Below, in pieces: positions 43,392-53,284 of a stretch of 64,000 nt of DNA. Source of the stretch: Sedimenticola selenatireducens DSM 17993 (GTDB lineage: Bacteria; Pseudomonadota; Gammaproteobacteria; Chromatiales; Chromatiaceae); the NCBI RefSeq assembly GCF_000428045.1, contig NZ_ATZE01000007.1:124001-188000 (forward strand), given 5' to 3'. Both the position numbers and the translations under genes were made by a program. Position 1 is the first letter of the stretch; the number at the start of each line of letters is the position of its first letter. The notes beneath the pieces were generated by a model that made no database searches, was not told where the DNA came from, and saw only the letters and a program-made list of their open reading frames with translations.

Positions 43392-44375
43392 ATGCGCCTC
43401 GCTGCCTGCCTGATTTTACTGTTAACGTGGCTGCTCGGCGGTTGCGCGGGACTTGAACCGGCGCAACCGCCCGATCTGAATATCCCCGACAGTCATCTGT
43501 TCGGTGTCACCCGACTGGCTTTTGATCCAAAAGGTGAGCGTGTCGCTTCGGCCGGCTTTAAGGGAGATTTGGCGGTCTGGTCGGTGCCGGAAGGTCGTGC
43601 AATCAGCAGACTCAATTGGCATAACACACCGGTGCGGGGACTGGCGTGGGTCGATGATGACCGGCTGTTGAGTGCGGAAGAGGCGGGCGTTATTGTCATT
43701 TCAGACCTGACCGAGGGCCGGGTGTTGGGCAAACACGTGACGATGCCGGGGCTGACGTCGCTCGCCTATATGGCACAAGCCAAACTGGTCGTTGCCGGCT
43801 ATGAGAACGGGCGGGTCATGGCCTTTTCCTATCCGGGTCTGGAACCGCTGAAACAGCTGGATCTCGGTTCCGCGGTGGTTGCACTGGCCAGCGATCATGC
43901 GGGTGACCGACTGGCGGTCTCCACCGATGATCAAGCTGTGCGCTTGCTGGACCGCACGCTCGCCGAGATCCAGCGGCTGGATTTACCCTCCGCCACTGCG
44001 CTGGAATTGAGTTTCTCGCCGGATGACCGGGAGCTGGCGTCCGGTGCCTGGTACAAGCTCTTCTACTGGGATCTGGCCACCGGCCGCCTGCGGGTTCAGC
44101 AGACTGAACACTGGGGAGCGGTTACCTCGATCGACTATCACCCGGACGGCCAGCGGCTGATCAGCCTGGGTCGCCATACCGATGCCAACCTGCGCCTGGT
44201 GACGGCAGATGCGGGTAAGGTGTTGCGCCGGTTGCAGGGACACCGGCTCTGCGGTGCCGCAGTGCGCATTAGCCCGGATGGACGTTATGTTGCCAGCGGC
44301 AGTGATGATGAGAGTATCCGGTTCTATGATCTTAGCAAACCGTACCGGCCGCAACGGGTAGGGAATAACTGGTGA
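43392..44375 (+). CDS. WD40-repeat lipoprotein
   Basis: This 327-residue protein begins with a lipoprotein signal: a hydrophobic stretch ending LLGGC at residues 14-18, so Cys18 would be lipidated. The rest is a WD40 beta-propeller, seen in HLFGVTRLAFDPKGERVASA, NTPVRGLAWVDDDRLLS, AVTSIDYHPDGQRLISLG and ISPDGRYVASGSDDESIRFY. About six to seven blades can be drawn. Bacterial WD40 lipoproteins act as scaffolds at the membrane. With the preceding FG-GAP-like protein it makes a two-propeller pair of unknown role. A tRNA-Asn terminator region follows. Confidence 0.88.
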   Translation: MRLAACLILLLTWLLGGCAGLEPAQPPDLNIPDSHLFGVTRLAFDPKGERVASAGFKGDLAVWSVPEGRAISRLNWHNTPVRGLAWVDDDRLLSAEEAGVIVISDLTEGRVLGKHVTMPGLTSLAYMAQAKLVVAGYENGRVMAFSYPGLEPLKQLDLGSAVVALASDHAGDRLAVSTDDQAVRLLDRTLAEIQRLDLPSATALELSFSPDDRELASGAWYKLFYWDLATGRLRVQQTEHWGAVTSIDYHPDGQRLISLGRHTDANLRLVTADAGKVLRRLQGHRLCGAAVRISPDGRYVASGSDDESIRFYDLSKPYRPQRVGNNW

Positions 44376-44462
44376 ACGGGATGATGATGGAGGATCGATA
44401 ACTCGTTTTGCAGGGTTATTAAATAACAGGTTAGGGAGACTGCGAAAAGCCCCCAGACAAAG

Positions 44463-44501
44463 AAAAAGGGTTAGTGGCTACTACTGCCGCTAACCCTTTC
44501 T
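44463..44501. terminator. Bidirectional terminator between the WD40 gene and tRNA-Asn
   Basis: AAAGGGTTAG and CTAACCCTTT (with flanking GTGG/CCGC) form a stem with a nine-base loop. A-rich and T-rich flanks lie on both sides, so it can end the plus-strand operon and the minus-strand tRNA transcript. Confidence 0.8.
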
Positions 44502-44506
44502 TTGTA

Positions 44507-44582
44507 TGGCTCCTCGGGACGGGCTCGAACCGCCGACCTAGTGATTAACAGTCACCCGCTCTACCAACTGAGCTACCGAGGA
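44507..44582 (-). tRNA. tRNA-Asn (anticodon GTT)
   Basis: A 76-base minus-strand sequence folds as a cloverleaf: acceptor TCCTCGG / CCGAGGA, D-arm AGCTCAGTTGGTAGAGC, anticodon loop CTGTTAATC giving GTT, T-arm GCGGTTCGAGCCCGT and an encoded CCA. A promoter (TTGACC, 17 bases, TAGTAT) is readable upstream at 44599-44627. Confidence 0.97.
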
Positions 44583-44598
44583 ATGTGTCGAGGCGCGT

Positions 44599-44627
44599 AT
44601 ACTAATCAGCTATCCGTGTGGGGTCAA
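44599..44627 (-). promoter_or_regulatory. Sigma-70 type promoter of tRNA-Asn
   Basis: Minus-strand TTGACC (44622-44627) and TAGTAT (44599-44604) are 17 bases apart and followed by ACGCGCC, a GC-rich discriminator typical of stable RNA genes under stringent control. Confidence 0.7.
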
Positions 44628-44688
44628 GGGTAGGTGGGAAAAAGTTTTATTTCGCCACACGGGCCGGCATTTGCTCTCTACGCTGACT

Positions 44689-45246
44689 TCAGGGGCAGTC
44701 AATCGGTGAACCGTCGGATTTGGTCTGTGACAGGCGCGGTCGTCCAGTATTTGAGACGATGACCGCCTTGGGTTCCACAACCTGTTGCTGATCACAGAAA
44801 CTGAGCGTCAGGTTGTAGCCGGGCGACATGCCCAGTGGGTTGAACAGGATGCGCTTGCGGAGAATAGTCGAGTGGACTGTTATCCGGTCACTAAGGCCCT
44901 GGAATACCCGCAGCAAGGTGTCGTCGGAATCAACGGTTTTATTATTGTTACTGTCTTCAACCAGGATATAACCCTGATCCCAGATAATGCTGTCGTTGCA
45001 AGTCTGACCGTCCAGACTGGGACAGAGGATGGTGCGTCGGGCGCGGGTTATCGCTTCGCTGCGCCCCAGTTGTATATGGCTGATCATGGTATTGATTGAA
45101 CTGGAGCGCGCATTGTTGCCGGTGAGTGCGCCCATGGCGGGTATCGCGAGGGAGAGAGTGATACCGCCGATGGCTAAAGTGATCAGTAGCTCCAGCAGGG
45201 TGAGTCCGTCACACCGGCGGGTAAACCCGTTTACATGAGATTTCAC
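44689..45246 (-). CDS. FimT/GspH-type minor pilin
   Basis: This 185-residue protein has a type IV prepilin N-terminus: a short basic leader ending in Gly, then LTLLELLITLAIGGITLSLAIPA with Glu5 of the mature form. The body contains SSINTMISHIQLGRSEAITR, typical of FimT/GspH proteins, and conserved cysteines in ILCPSLDGQTCND. FimT and GspH are initiator minor pilins; FimT-like proteins also bind DNA for natural uptake. The other minor pilin genes (pilV, pilW, pilX, pilY1, pilE) are not next to it, so it is an orphan. It lies between tRNA-Asn and uvrB. Start choice agrees with the leader length of the family. Confidence 0.9.
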   Translation of the reverse strand: MKSHVNGFTRRCDGLTLLELLITLAIGGITLSLAIPAMGALTGNNARSSSINTMISHIQLGRSEAITRARRTILCPSLDGQTCNDSIIWDQGYILVEDSNNNKTVDSDDTLLRVFQGLSDRITVHSTILRKRILFNPLGMSPGYNLTLSFCDQQQVVEPKAVIVSNTGRPRLSQTKSDGSPIDCP

Positions 45247-45540
45247 GATGACACTCCTTTGTCTGGTTGTGGCACAATTCCTTTGCGCCCGGCAGGATGG
45301 AATTTAACCCGGCGCGCGCGGGTGACGGATAGGATTGCCGTGAAGTCTCCGTAGGAGTTTTCCGATTGAGAGCATTGGAGAACTGCGAGAAGTGCGTAAC
45401 AGGCAAAATGGCTTTTTATCCGACCTGGTGGAATGCCAATCACGAACTGCTTTCGATGGCGGTGCAGAAATTTGCCCGTCTATCCTCTCTATTAAATGTT
45501 ATTCGCGGCTATCGCGGTTAAACGGTTTTAAGTAATTGAT

Positions 45541-47547
45541 ATGACAAAGGCCTTCCAACTCGTATCCGATTTTCAGCCCGCCGGTGATCAGCCGGAGGCG
45601 ATTCGCCAACTGCTGGAAGGTCTTCGGGATGGCGAGGCGGGGCTGACCCTGCTGGGAGTGACCGGGTCAGGCAAGACCTTTACCATTGCCAACGTGATTC
45701 AGGAGCTGCAACGTCCGACCCTGGTGCTGGTGCATAACAAGACGCTGGCGGCCCAGCTCTATGGCGAGATGAAGGAGTTTTTTCCGAACAATTCGGTGGA
45801 GTACTTCGTCTCCTATTACGACTATTATCAACCGGAGGCCTATGTTCCCTCCTCGGATACCTTCATTGAGAAGGACGCCTCGATCAACGAGCATATCGAG
45901 CAGATGCGGCTCTCCGCCACCAAGGCGCTGCTGGAGCGACCGGACACCATCATTGTCACTACCGTCTCCTGTATCTACGGTCTGGGTGATCCGCGCTCCT
46001 ATCTCAGCATGGTGCTGCACCTGGTACGCGGTGATGTGCTGGATCAACGCGCCATCCTGCGGCGTCTGGCCGAGTTGCAGTACACCCGCAACGATGTGGA
46101 ACTGCACCGCGCCACCTACCGGGTGCGTGGTGAGCTGATCGATATCTATCCGGCGGAGTCAGACGGAGAGGCGGTGCGGCTGGAACTGTTTGACGGCGAG
46201 GTGGAGTCGATTGCCCTGTTCGATCCCCTTACCGGTGAGATCCTGCGCAAGGTGCCTCGTTACACCATCTATCCCAAGTCTCACTACGTGACCCCGCGTG
46301 AGACCCTGCTCGCCGCCGTGGAACAGATCAAGGTGGAGTTGAAGCAGCGCCTGGAGCAGCTGCGCGAGGCCAACAAACTGGTGGAGGCACAGCGGCTGGA
46401 GCAGCGCACCCGTTTTGATATCGAAATGATCCTGGAGCTGGGCTACTGTTCCGGTATTGAGAATTACTCCCGTTACCTCTCCGGCCGCCAGTCTGGTGAG
46501 GCGCCGCCAACCCTGTTTGACTATCTGCCGGACAACGCACTGCTGGTGGTGGATGAGAGTCATGTCTCCATCCCCCAGGTGGGTGGTATGTTCCGCGGTG
46601 ACCGATCACGCAAGGAGACCCTGGTGGAGTACGGATTCCGGCTCCCCTCGGCCCTGGATAACCGCCCCTTGCGCTTCGAGGAGTTTGAGCAGCGTTCACC
46701 CCAGATCATCTATGTCTCCGCCACGCCACGCGACTATGAGCTGGAGCACTCCGGTGCAGTGATCGAGCAGGTGGTGCGCCCCACCGGTCTGGTGGATCCG
46801 GAGCTGGAAGTGCGACCGGCCGGCACCCAGGTGGATGATCTGCTCTCGGAGATCAATCTGCGTATCACCGTGCAGGAGCGGGTACTGGTCACCACCCTGA
46901 CCAAACGGATGGCAGAGGATCTGACCGATTACCTGCATGACCACGGTATCCGGGTGCGCTATCTGCATTCCGATATTGATACCGTGGAGCGGGTGGAGAT
47001 CATCCGCGATCTGCGACTCGGTGAGTTTGATGTGCTGGTGGGGATTAACCTGTTGCGTGAGGGGCTGGACATGCCGGAGGTCTCGCTGGTGGCGATCCTG
47101 GATGCCGACAAGGAGGGCTTCCTGCGTTCGGAGGGTGCGCTGATCCAGACCATCGGTCGGGCCGCACGCCATATCAACGGTAAGGCGATCCTCTATGCCG
47201 ATAGGGTGACCGGTTCAATGCAGCGGGCGATTGATGAGACCAACCGACGACGGGAAAAGCAGATCGCCCATAATCTGGCGCATGGCATCACACCCCAGAG
47301 CATCATCAAATCGGTAGCCGATATCATGGAAGGGGCGCGCCCCGGCGGGCCCATGTCGGCCAAGCGCTATGCCAGGGTGGCGGAGGAGACGGCTGAATAC
47401 GGTTCACTCTCGCCAAAACAGATGGCCAAGCGCATCCAGGAGCTGGAAAAGCAGATGTATCAGCATGCCCGGGACCTGGAATTCGAGGAAGCCGCCCGGC
47501 TGCGCGACCAGATCAAGTCGCTACAGGGAAAGGGGTTGCTGGCCTGA
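45541..47547 (+). CDS. uvrB: Excinuclease ABC subunit B
   Basis: This 668-residue protein is UvrB, the helicase-like damage verifier of nucleotide excision repair. Features in order: Walker [13 protein letters not shown] at residues 39-50, the beta-hairpin region [20 protein letters not shown] near 95, the DEAD-like [13 protein letters not shown] near 335, helicase motifs V and VI ([25 protein letters not shown]) near 507, and a C-terminal UVR domain ([17 protein letters not shown]) that contacts UvrC. Length is normal. I searched upstream for a CTG-N10-CAG LexA box and did not find one. Confidence 0.98.
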   Translation: MTKAFQLVSDFQPAGDQPEAIRQLLEGLRDGEAGLTLLGVTGSGKTFTIANVIQELQRPTLVLVHNKTLAAQLYGEMKEFFPNNSVEYFVSYYDYYQPEAYVPSSDTFIEKDASINEHIEQMRLSATKALLERPDTIIVTTVSCIYGLGDPRSYLSMVLHLVRGDVLDQRAILRRLAELQYTRNDVELHRATYRVRGELIDIYPAESDGEAVRLELFDGEVESIALFDPLTGEILRKVPRYTIYPKSHYVTPRETLLAAVEQIKVELKQRLEQLREANKLVEAQRLEQRTRFDIEMILELGYCSGIENYSRYLSGRQSGEAPPTLFDYLPDNALLVVDESHVSIPQVGGMFRGDRSRKETLVEYGFRLPSALDNRPLRFEEFEQRSPQIIYVSATPRDYELEHSGAVIEQVVRPTGLVDPELEVRPAGTQVDDLLSEINLRITVQERVLVTTLTKRMAEDLTDYLHDHGIRVRYLHSDIDTVERVEIIRDLRLGEFDVLVGINLLREGLDMPEVSLVAILDADKEGFLRSEGALIQTIGRAARHINGKAILYADRVTGSMQRAIDETNRRREKQIAHNLAHGITPQSIIKSVADIMEGARPGGPMSAKRYARVAEETAEYGSLSPKQMAKRIQELEKQMYQHARDLEFEEAARLRDQIKSLQGKGLLA

Positions 47548-47551
47548 GTAC

Positions 47552-48310
47552 TTACGCCTGCTGGGTCGTTCCCCAGCTTCGCGGTAGTATGAAACCGAGT
47601 ACCCAGATCCCGAGGCGCTGCAGATAATAGGTGAGTGGGGTGCAGAGAATCCACGCCACCATCAGCAGTGCCAGCAGGCTGGAACCCACCAGATTGTCGG
47701 ACAACCAATGAGCGCCGGCCACCATGCGGGGCAGTAGGATCAGGGCGCCGATCAGCGTCGCCGCCACGCCCCAGCGCCAGCTGGCGAAGAACCAGATACA
47801 GCCGACCCAGATCATGGTGACAATACCATGGTCACCCGGAAAGCTGCTGTAGGTGGCATCCTTGGCCTTGATATGGGGCACCAGTTCGCTCAAGCGATAG
47901 ACCGGCTCCAGTACCAGTGACGGACTGGGCCGCACCACTGCGATAATCCGCGAATAGAGATCCACCAGTCCGCCATCCTGACTCAGCAGGATCATGCCGG
48001 ACATAATGCCGAACATGCTGAGGCGTTCAATGCGTAGTGTCTTGGGGCCGGTAAAGATGAATATGAAGAAGAACAGGATCATGACCAGCCCGGTGACTAT
48101 GTCGGCGGCCTTGGTATTGGCGGCCGCCCAGAAGGTGGACCACGGATCCCCGTTGGCCAGCAGGCCATTCAGCAGAAAAAAAAGTTCGCTGTCGAGGGTG
48201 TTCCAGAGTGCCCGGGTGGGTTCGGACAGCCAGCTGCCGTAGATCAGCAGCGCAAACAGATGGCAGAGAAAGAAGGGCAGGGGGTACCAGATGCGCTGTG
48301 TTTGCTGCAC
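47552..48310 (-). CDS. PAP2 family phosphatase
   Basis: This membrane protein has PAP2 (type 2 phosphatidic acid phosphatase) motifs: SFPGDHG near residue 155 (the PSGH-type motif 2) and RMVAGAHWLSDNLVG (motif 3, with the catalytic histidine and an aspartate). Motif 1 is less clear, near VVRPSPS. About six hydrophobic helices are visible. I chose the GTG at 48310, which has GGAG 8 bases upstream and gives 252 residues; the open frame continues to an ATG at 48442, but that part overlaps the tRNA-Val promoter. Likely roles are lipid A, undecaprenyl or phospholipid phosphate removal; none is proven. Confidence 0.78.
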   Translation of the reverse strand: MQQTQRIWYPLPFFLCHLFALLIYGSWLSEPTRALWNTLDSELFFLLNGLLANGDPWSTFWAAANTKAADIVTGLVMILFFFIFIFTGPKTLRIERLSMFGIMSGMILLSQDGGLVDLYSRIIAVVRPSPSLVLEPVYRLSELVPHIKAKDATYSSFPGDHGIVTMIWVGCIWFFASWRWGVAATLIGALILLPRMVAGAHWLSDNLVGSSLLALLMVAWILCTPLTYYLQRLGIWVLGFILPRSWGTTQQA

Positions 48311-48436
48311 AAAACCACTCCGACAGAAAAGAGATCGGTTTTTAGCTTCTATTTCCAGGGAAGTCAACCGACCCGCCGGTCCGCTGGGCGGACCGAAGCG
48401 CATTCCCGTTTTTCTTCCGGGATTTGCGTTTCCCGC

Positions 48437-48466
48437 TTGCATGATCGACCGTTGGGCGTGTATTAT
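48437..48466 (+). promoter_or_regulatory. Sigma-70 type promoter of tRNA-Val
   Basis: TTGCAT (48437-48442) and TATTAT (48461-48466) are 18 bases apart and followed by GCGCCC, a GC-rich discriminator. Confidence 0.65.
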
Positions 48467-48480
48467 GCGCCCTCTTTTAC

Positions 48481-48557
48481 AGGCGCGTAGCTCAGTTGGT
48501 TAGAGCACTACCTTGACATGGTAGGGGTCGTTGGTTCGAATCCGATCGCGCCTACCA
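48481..48557 (+). tRNA. tRNA-Val (anticodon GAC)
   Basis: A 77-base sequence folds as a cloverleaf: acceptor AGGCGCG / CGCGCCT, D-arm AGCTCAGTTGGTTAGAGC, anticodon loop CTTGACATG giving GAC, T-arm GTTGGTTCGAATCC and an encoded ACCA end. Confidence 0.97.
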
Positions 48558-48569
48558 ACACCCAAAAAA

Positions 48570-48595
48570 GCCTCCGCTGAAACGGAGGCTTTTTT
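48570..48595 (+). terminator. Rho-independent terminator of tRNA-Val
   Basis: GCCTCCG and CGGAGGC form a 7-bp stem around CTGAAA, followed by six T. Confidence 0.9.
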
Positions 48596-48834
48596 GTCCT
48601 GATTGGATTCCGGGTGGTGGGAGTGGCTTCGGTCGCAAAAGTGTTTGGTGAGGCCGCTGCGCTTTGCCTATCCTGTAACTCAATAGAGTTAAATTTGGTG
48701 TAGGGTGGATAGGCCGGCAGGCGCATTCGCCATTGACACAATGACATGCCTTGCACGTCACCCTCATGGATCATGAAGATCTGTTGTAATTCATGTGGCC
48801 TCTCGTATGGGTCACCACTGAGAGAGAGAATATA

Positions 48835-50745
48835 ATGCCTGTTATTACCCTCCCAGACGGCTCCCAGCGGAGCTTCGATAACCCGGTTTCCGTACACGAT
48901 GTTGCCGCCTCCATTGGTCCCGGTTTGGCCAAGGCCGCCCTCGCCGGGCGTGTGGATGACCGGCTGGTGGATACCAGCTTTCTGATTGAACAGGACAGCC
49001 GGCTGGCGATCATCACAGATCGGGACGACGACGGCCTGGATGTAATCCGCCACTCCACTGCCCATCTGCTGGCCCAGGCGGTCAAGCAGCTGTTCCCCTC
49101 TGCCCAGGTGACCATCGGCCCGACCATCGATGATGGTTTTTATTACGATTTTTCCTATGAGCGCCCCTTCACCCCGGAGGATCTCAAGGCGATCGAAGAG
49201 CGGATGAAGGAGCTGGCCAAGGCCGATCAGCCGGTTTCCAGGTCGGTCATGTCACGGGATGAGGCAGTAAAGTACTTCCGTGACATGGGGGAGTTGTACA
49301 AGGCGGAAATTATTGAGTCGATTCCGGCCAACGAGGATCTTTCGCTCTATACCCAGGGTCATTTCACCGACCTGTGTCGCGGTCCCCATGTACCCCGCAC
49401 CGGGCATCTGAAGGCGTTCAAGCTGATGAAACTGGCGGGCGCCTACTGGCGCGGCAACTCGGACAACGAGATGCTGCAGCGAGTATACGGCACCGCCTGG
49501 CGTGACAAGAAAGATCTGAAGGCCTATCTGCACCGGCTGGAAGAGGCCGAAAAGCGCGATCACCGCAAGCTGGGCAAGGCCCAGGACCTGTTCCATATCC
49601 AGGAAGAGGCGCCGGGTATGGTGTTCTGGCACCCCAACGGCTGGACCATCTATCGGGAAGTGGAGCAGTACATCCGGGAGAAGATCAGAAAGGCCGGCTA
49701 TAAGGAGATCCGTACTCCGCAGATTGTCGATCGCTCCCTGTGGGAGAAGTCGGGCCACTGGGACAAGTACCGGGCCGACATGTTTACCACGAATTCGGAA
49801 GAGCGGGATTTCGCCATCAAGCCGATGAACTGCCCCTGTCACGTGCAGGTGTTCAATCAGGGCTTGAAGAGCTATCGTGAGCTGCCGTTGCGCTTGGCGG
49901 AATTCGGTTCCTGTCACCGCAACGAGGCGAGCGGCACCCTGCATGGTCTGATGCGGGTGCGCAACTTTGTCCAGGACGACGCCCATATCTTCTGCACCGA
50001 AGACCAGATCCAGTCCGAGGTCTCCGCCTTTGTCGACCTCCTGTTCGAGGTGTATGCCGATTTCGGCTTCAGCGATATCCAGATTGCCCTCTCCACCCGT
50101 CCCGAGAAGCGGGTCGGCAGTGACGCGGTGTGGGACAAGGCGGAACAGGCCCTTGAGCAGGCGCTCAACGCCAAGGAGCTGGAGTGGCAGTTGCAGCCTG
50201 GAGAGGGCGCCTTCTATGGCCCCAAGATCGACTTTTCCCTGCGTGACTGCCTCGGACGGGTCTGGCAGTGCGGCACCATGCAGGTCGATTTCTCCATGCC
50301 GGGACGGCTGGATGCCAGCTATATCGCCGATGACAACAGCCGCCAGGTGCCGGTGATGCTGCACCGGGCGATCCTCGGGTCATTAGAGCGTTTTATCGGA
50401 ATTCTGATCGAGGAGTCGGCGGGTGCGCTGCCGCTCTGGCTGGCGCCGAAACAGGCCGTGATCATGGATATTACCGACCGGCAGGCCGAATATGTGAAAA
50501 AAGTGTCCGAAAACCTGGATAATCAGGGCTTCAGGGTGCAAATAGACTTGAGAAACGAGAAGATCGGCTTTAAAATTCGCGAACATACTCTGGCAAAAGT
50601 TCCCTACCTGTTGGTGGTGGGCGACCGCGAGATGGAAGAGGGGACAGTGGCCGTCCGCACACGCAGCGGCGAAGATCTCGGTAGCATGAGCATCGAAGAC
50701 TTCTCACAGCGCATGCGGGACGAAATCAGCCGCCGTTCAAATTAA
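48835..50745 (+). CDS. thrS: Threonine-tRNA ligase
   Basis: This 636-residue class II synthetase has all ThrRS parts: an N-terminal TGS domain (about residues 1-60), an editing domain with [16 protein letters not shown] near 75 and LCRGPHVP near 180, a catalytic core with [11 protein letters not shown] near 330 (zinc cysteine), and an anticodon domain at the end. I chose the ATG at 48835, which gives the normal [10 protein letters not shown] start and follows GAGAGAGAGAA; an upstream in-frame ATG at 48793 would add 14 residues. It is the first gene of the translation operon through ihfA. A hairpin with T run separates it from infC. Confidence 0.97.
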   Translation: MPVITLPDGSQRSFDNPVSVHDVAASIGPGLAKAALAGRVDDRLVDTSFLIEQDSRLAIITDRDDDGLDVIRHSTAHLLAQAVKQLFPSAQVTIGPTIDDGFYYDFSYERPFTPEDLKAIEERMKELAKADQPVSRSVMSRDEAVKYFRDMGELYKAEIIESIPANEDLSLYTQGHFTDLCRGPHVPRTGHLKAFKLMKLAGAYWRGNSDNEMLQRVYGTAWRDKKDLKAYLHRLEEAEKRDHRKLGKAQDLFHIQEEAPGMVFWHPNGWTIYREVEQYIREKIRKAGYKEIRTPQIVDRSLWEKSGHWDKYRADMFTTNSEERDFAIKPMNCPCHVQVFNQGLKSYRELPLRLAEFGSCHRNEASGTLHGLMRVRNFVQDDAHIFCTEDQIQSEVSAFVDLLFEVYADFGFSDIQIALSTRPEKRVGSDAVWDKAEQALEQALNAKELEWQLQPGEGAFYGPKIDFSLRDCLGRVWQCGTMQVDFSMPGRLDASYIADDNSRQVPVMLHRAILGSLERFIGILIEESAGALPLWLAPKQAVIMDITDRQAEYVKKVSENLDNQGFRVQIDLRNEKIGFKIREHTLAKVPYLLVVGDREMEEGTVAVRTRSGEDLGSMSIEDFSQRMRDEISRRSN

Positions 50746-50761
50746 AGGCTTACCAGTTGAA

Positions 50762-50785
50762 AGCACCGGTTATCGGTGCTTTTTG
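50762..50785 (+). terminator. Hairpin with T run between thrS and infC
   Basis: AAGCACCG and CGGTGCTT form an 8-bp stem with a five-base loop, followed by TTTTG. It may end part of the thrS transcripts and lets infC be set separately. Confidence 0.75.
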
Positions 50786-50821
50786 TGTTGGTAGGCTTTG
50801 GTTCTGTGGAGGAACTGAGTT

Positions 50822-51337
50822 ATCGCTGCACCAAAAAGAAACCGGATGAACGATGAAATCGATGTCCGTGAAGTCCGTCTGATCGGCGCCGATGGCGAAC
50901 AGGTCGGCATTGTCCCAATAGATGAAGCCATGGCTGTCGCCGCAGAGAGCAGTCTGGATCTGGTCGAGATTCAGCCCAATGCGGAACCACCTGTCTGTCG
51001 GGTGATGGATTACGGCAAATTTGTTTTTGAGGCAAAAAAGCAGAAGTCAGCGGCCAAGAAAAAGCAGAAGCAAGCACAGGTTAAGGAGATCAAATTCAGG
51101 CCAGGGACTGGTGAGGGGGATTATCAGGTCAAACTACGCAACCTGATACGTTTCCTGAATGACGGGGACAAGACCAAGGTAACCATGCGGTTCCGCGGTC
51201 GAGAGCATGCCCATCGGGAACTCGGTCTGGAGTTGCTGCAACGTGTTGAGGCGGATCTGTCTGAATACGGTGAAGTTGAGCAGCAGCCACAGATGGAAGG
51301 CCGGCAGATGGTGATGGTTCTGCGTCCCAAAAAGTAA
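50822..51337 (+). CDS. infC: Translation initiation factor IF-3, with AUC start
   Basis: This 171-residue protein matches IF-3 along its length: the N-terminal [20 protein letters not shown], the linker with [11 protein letters not shown] and a lysine-rich stretch, and the C-terminal [20 protein letters not shown] and [14 protein letters not shown]. The start codon appears to be ATC at 50822: GGAGG sits 8 bases before it, and the residues from there align with the IF-3 N-terminus. The first ATG (50846) is eight codons in and has no ribosome site in range. Non-standard AUU/AUC starts of infC are known and allow IF-3 to repress its own translation, since it rejects them. rpmI and rplT follow. 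Confidence 0.93.
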   Translation: MAAPKRNRMNDEIDVREVRLIGADGEQVGIVPIDEAMAVAAESSLDLVEIQPNAEPPVCRVMDYGKFVFEAKKQKSAAKKKQKQAQVKEIKFRPGTGEGDYQVKLRNLIRFLNDGDKTKVTMRFRGREHAHRELGLELLQRVEADLSEYGEVEQQPQMEGRQMVMVLRPKK

Positions 51338-51444
51338 GTATCTTAAAATCAAGATCCAAGGATCGAGACAGGTTGTCATCGCAGGACCGCATGGGTTCTG
51401 GATATCGACCCCGGTCGGCGGGTTAAATAGCGGAGTTACAGGTA

Positions 51445-51642
51445 ATGCCAAAGATCAAGACAAATCGTGGCGCTGCAAAACGGTTCAAGGTAACCGGTAC
51501 CGGCGCCATCAAGCGTGGCCAGTCCCACCGTCGTCATATCCTGACGAAAAAGAGCACCAAGCGTAAGCGTCAGCTGCGTTGTCCTTCACAGCTGCACAAA
51601 GCCGACGTGGCCGTAGCCCGTCGTATGATTCCATACGCTTAA
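51445..51642 (+). CDS. rpmI: 50S ribosomal protein L35
   Basis: This 65-residue, very basic protein matches bacterial L35 across its length ([20 protein letters not shown], then [15 protein letters not shown]). It lies 107 bases after infC, in the infC-rpmI-rplT order. In enterobacteria L20 represses this cistron by binding a leader structure; the 107-base spacer could hold a similar one, but I could not show it by eye. Confidence 0.98.
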   Translation: MPKIKTNRGAAKRFKVTGTGAIKRGQSHRRHILTKKSTKRKRQLRCPSQLHKADVAVARRMIPYA

Positions 51643-51663
51643 GCCCGATAGGAGACTGAACAG

Positions 51664-52023
51664 ATGCCTCGCGTAAAACGTGGTGTACAAGCACACGCCC
51701 GACACAAAAAAGTGCTTAAAGCGGCCAAAGGTTACTATGGTGCCCGCAGCAAGATCTATCGTGTAGCCAAGCAGGCGGTCATCAAGGCCGGTCAGTATGC
51801 CTACCGTGACCGTCGCCAGAAGAAGCGCCAGTTTCGCGCACTCTGGATTGCCCGCATCAATGCCGGTGCCCGTACCAATGGTCTCTCTTACAGCCGCATG
51901 ATCAATGGGCTGAAGAAGGCGGGTGTGGAGATCGACCGCAAGATGCTGGCCGATCTGGCCATCTTTGACAAGCCGGCGTTTAGCGCCCTGGCAGAACAGG
52001 CCAAGGCCAGTCTCTCCAGCTGA
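51664..52023 (+). CDS. rplT: 50S ribosomal protein L20
   Basis: This 119-residue basic protein matches L20 along its length ([20 protein letters not shown] at the start, [20 protein letters not shown] in the middle). The start follows AGGAG at good spacing, 21 bases after rpmI, so the two are translated together. It organises 23S rRNA early in 50S assembly. Confidence 0.98.
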   Translation: MPRVKRGVQAHARHKKVLKAAKGYYGARSKIYRVAKQAVIKAGQYAYRDRRQKKRQFRALWIARINAGARTNGLSYSRMINGLKKAGVEIDRKMLADLAIFDKPAFSALAEQAKASLSS

Positions 52024-52073
52024 TAGCTTGTCATTGCGACCGGGAGTTCCGGCGCACTAGTGTGACAACGACA

Positions 52074-52103
52074 GGGGAAAGGCCTTTTGGTCTTTCCCCT
52101 TTT
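52074..52103 (+). terminator. Terminator or attenuator between rplT and pheS
   Basis: GGGGAAAGGCC and GGTCTTTCCCC form an 11-bp stem with one G-T pair and a TTTT loop, followed by TTTTG. In E. coli a pheM leader peptide controls pheS by attenuation; here I see no Phe-rich ORF before it, so it is probably a plain or partial terminator. Confidence 0.8.
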
Positions 52104-52145
52104 GTTTTGTGTGCAGTGTCCAGTCCGGCAGGTTCCTGGCGCTGA

Positions 52146-53198
<1,053 letters not shown>

Positions 53199-53284
53199 TC
53201 ATTCGCCCGCGACTCGAAGGAGTGTGGGGTTTAATTGCGATATTCGGCGCGCGATAGGCGCCCTTCAGGATTGGAAACGAGATT

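Noticed and set aside
45247-45540. LexA box upstream of uvrB
   Set aside because: No CTG-N10-CAG palindrome was found; the nearest CTG...CAG pair has the wrong spacing.
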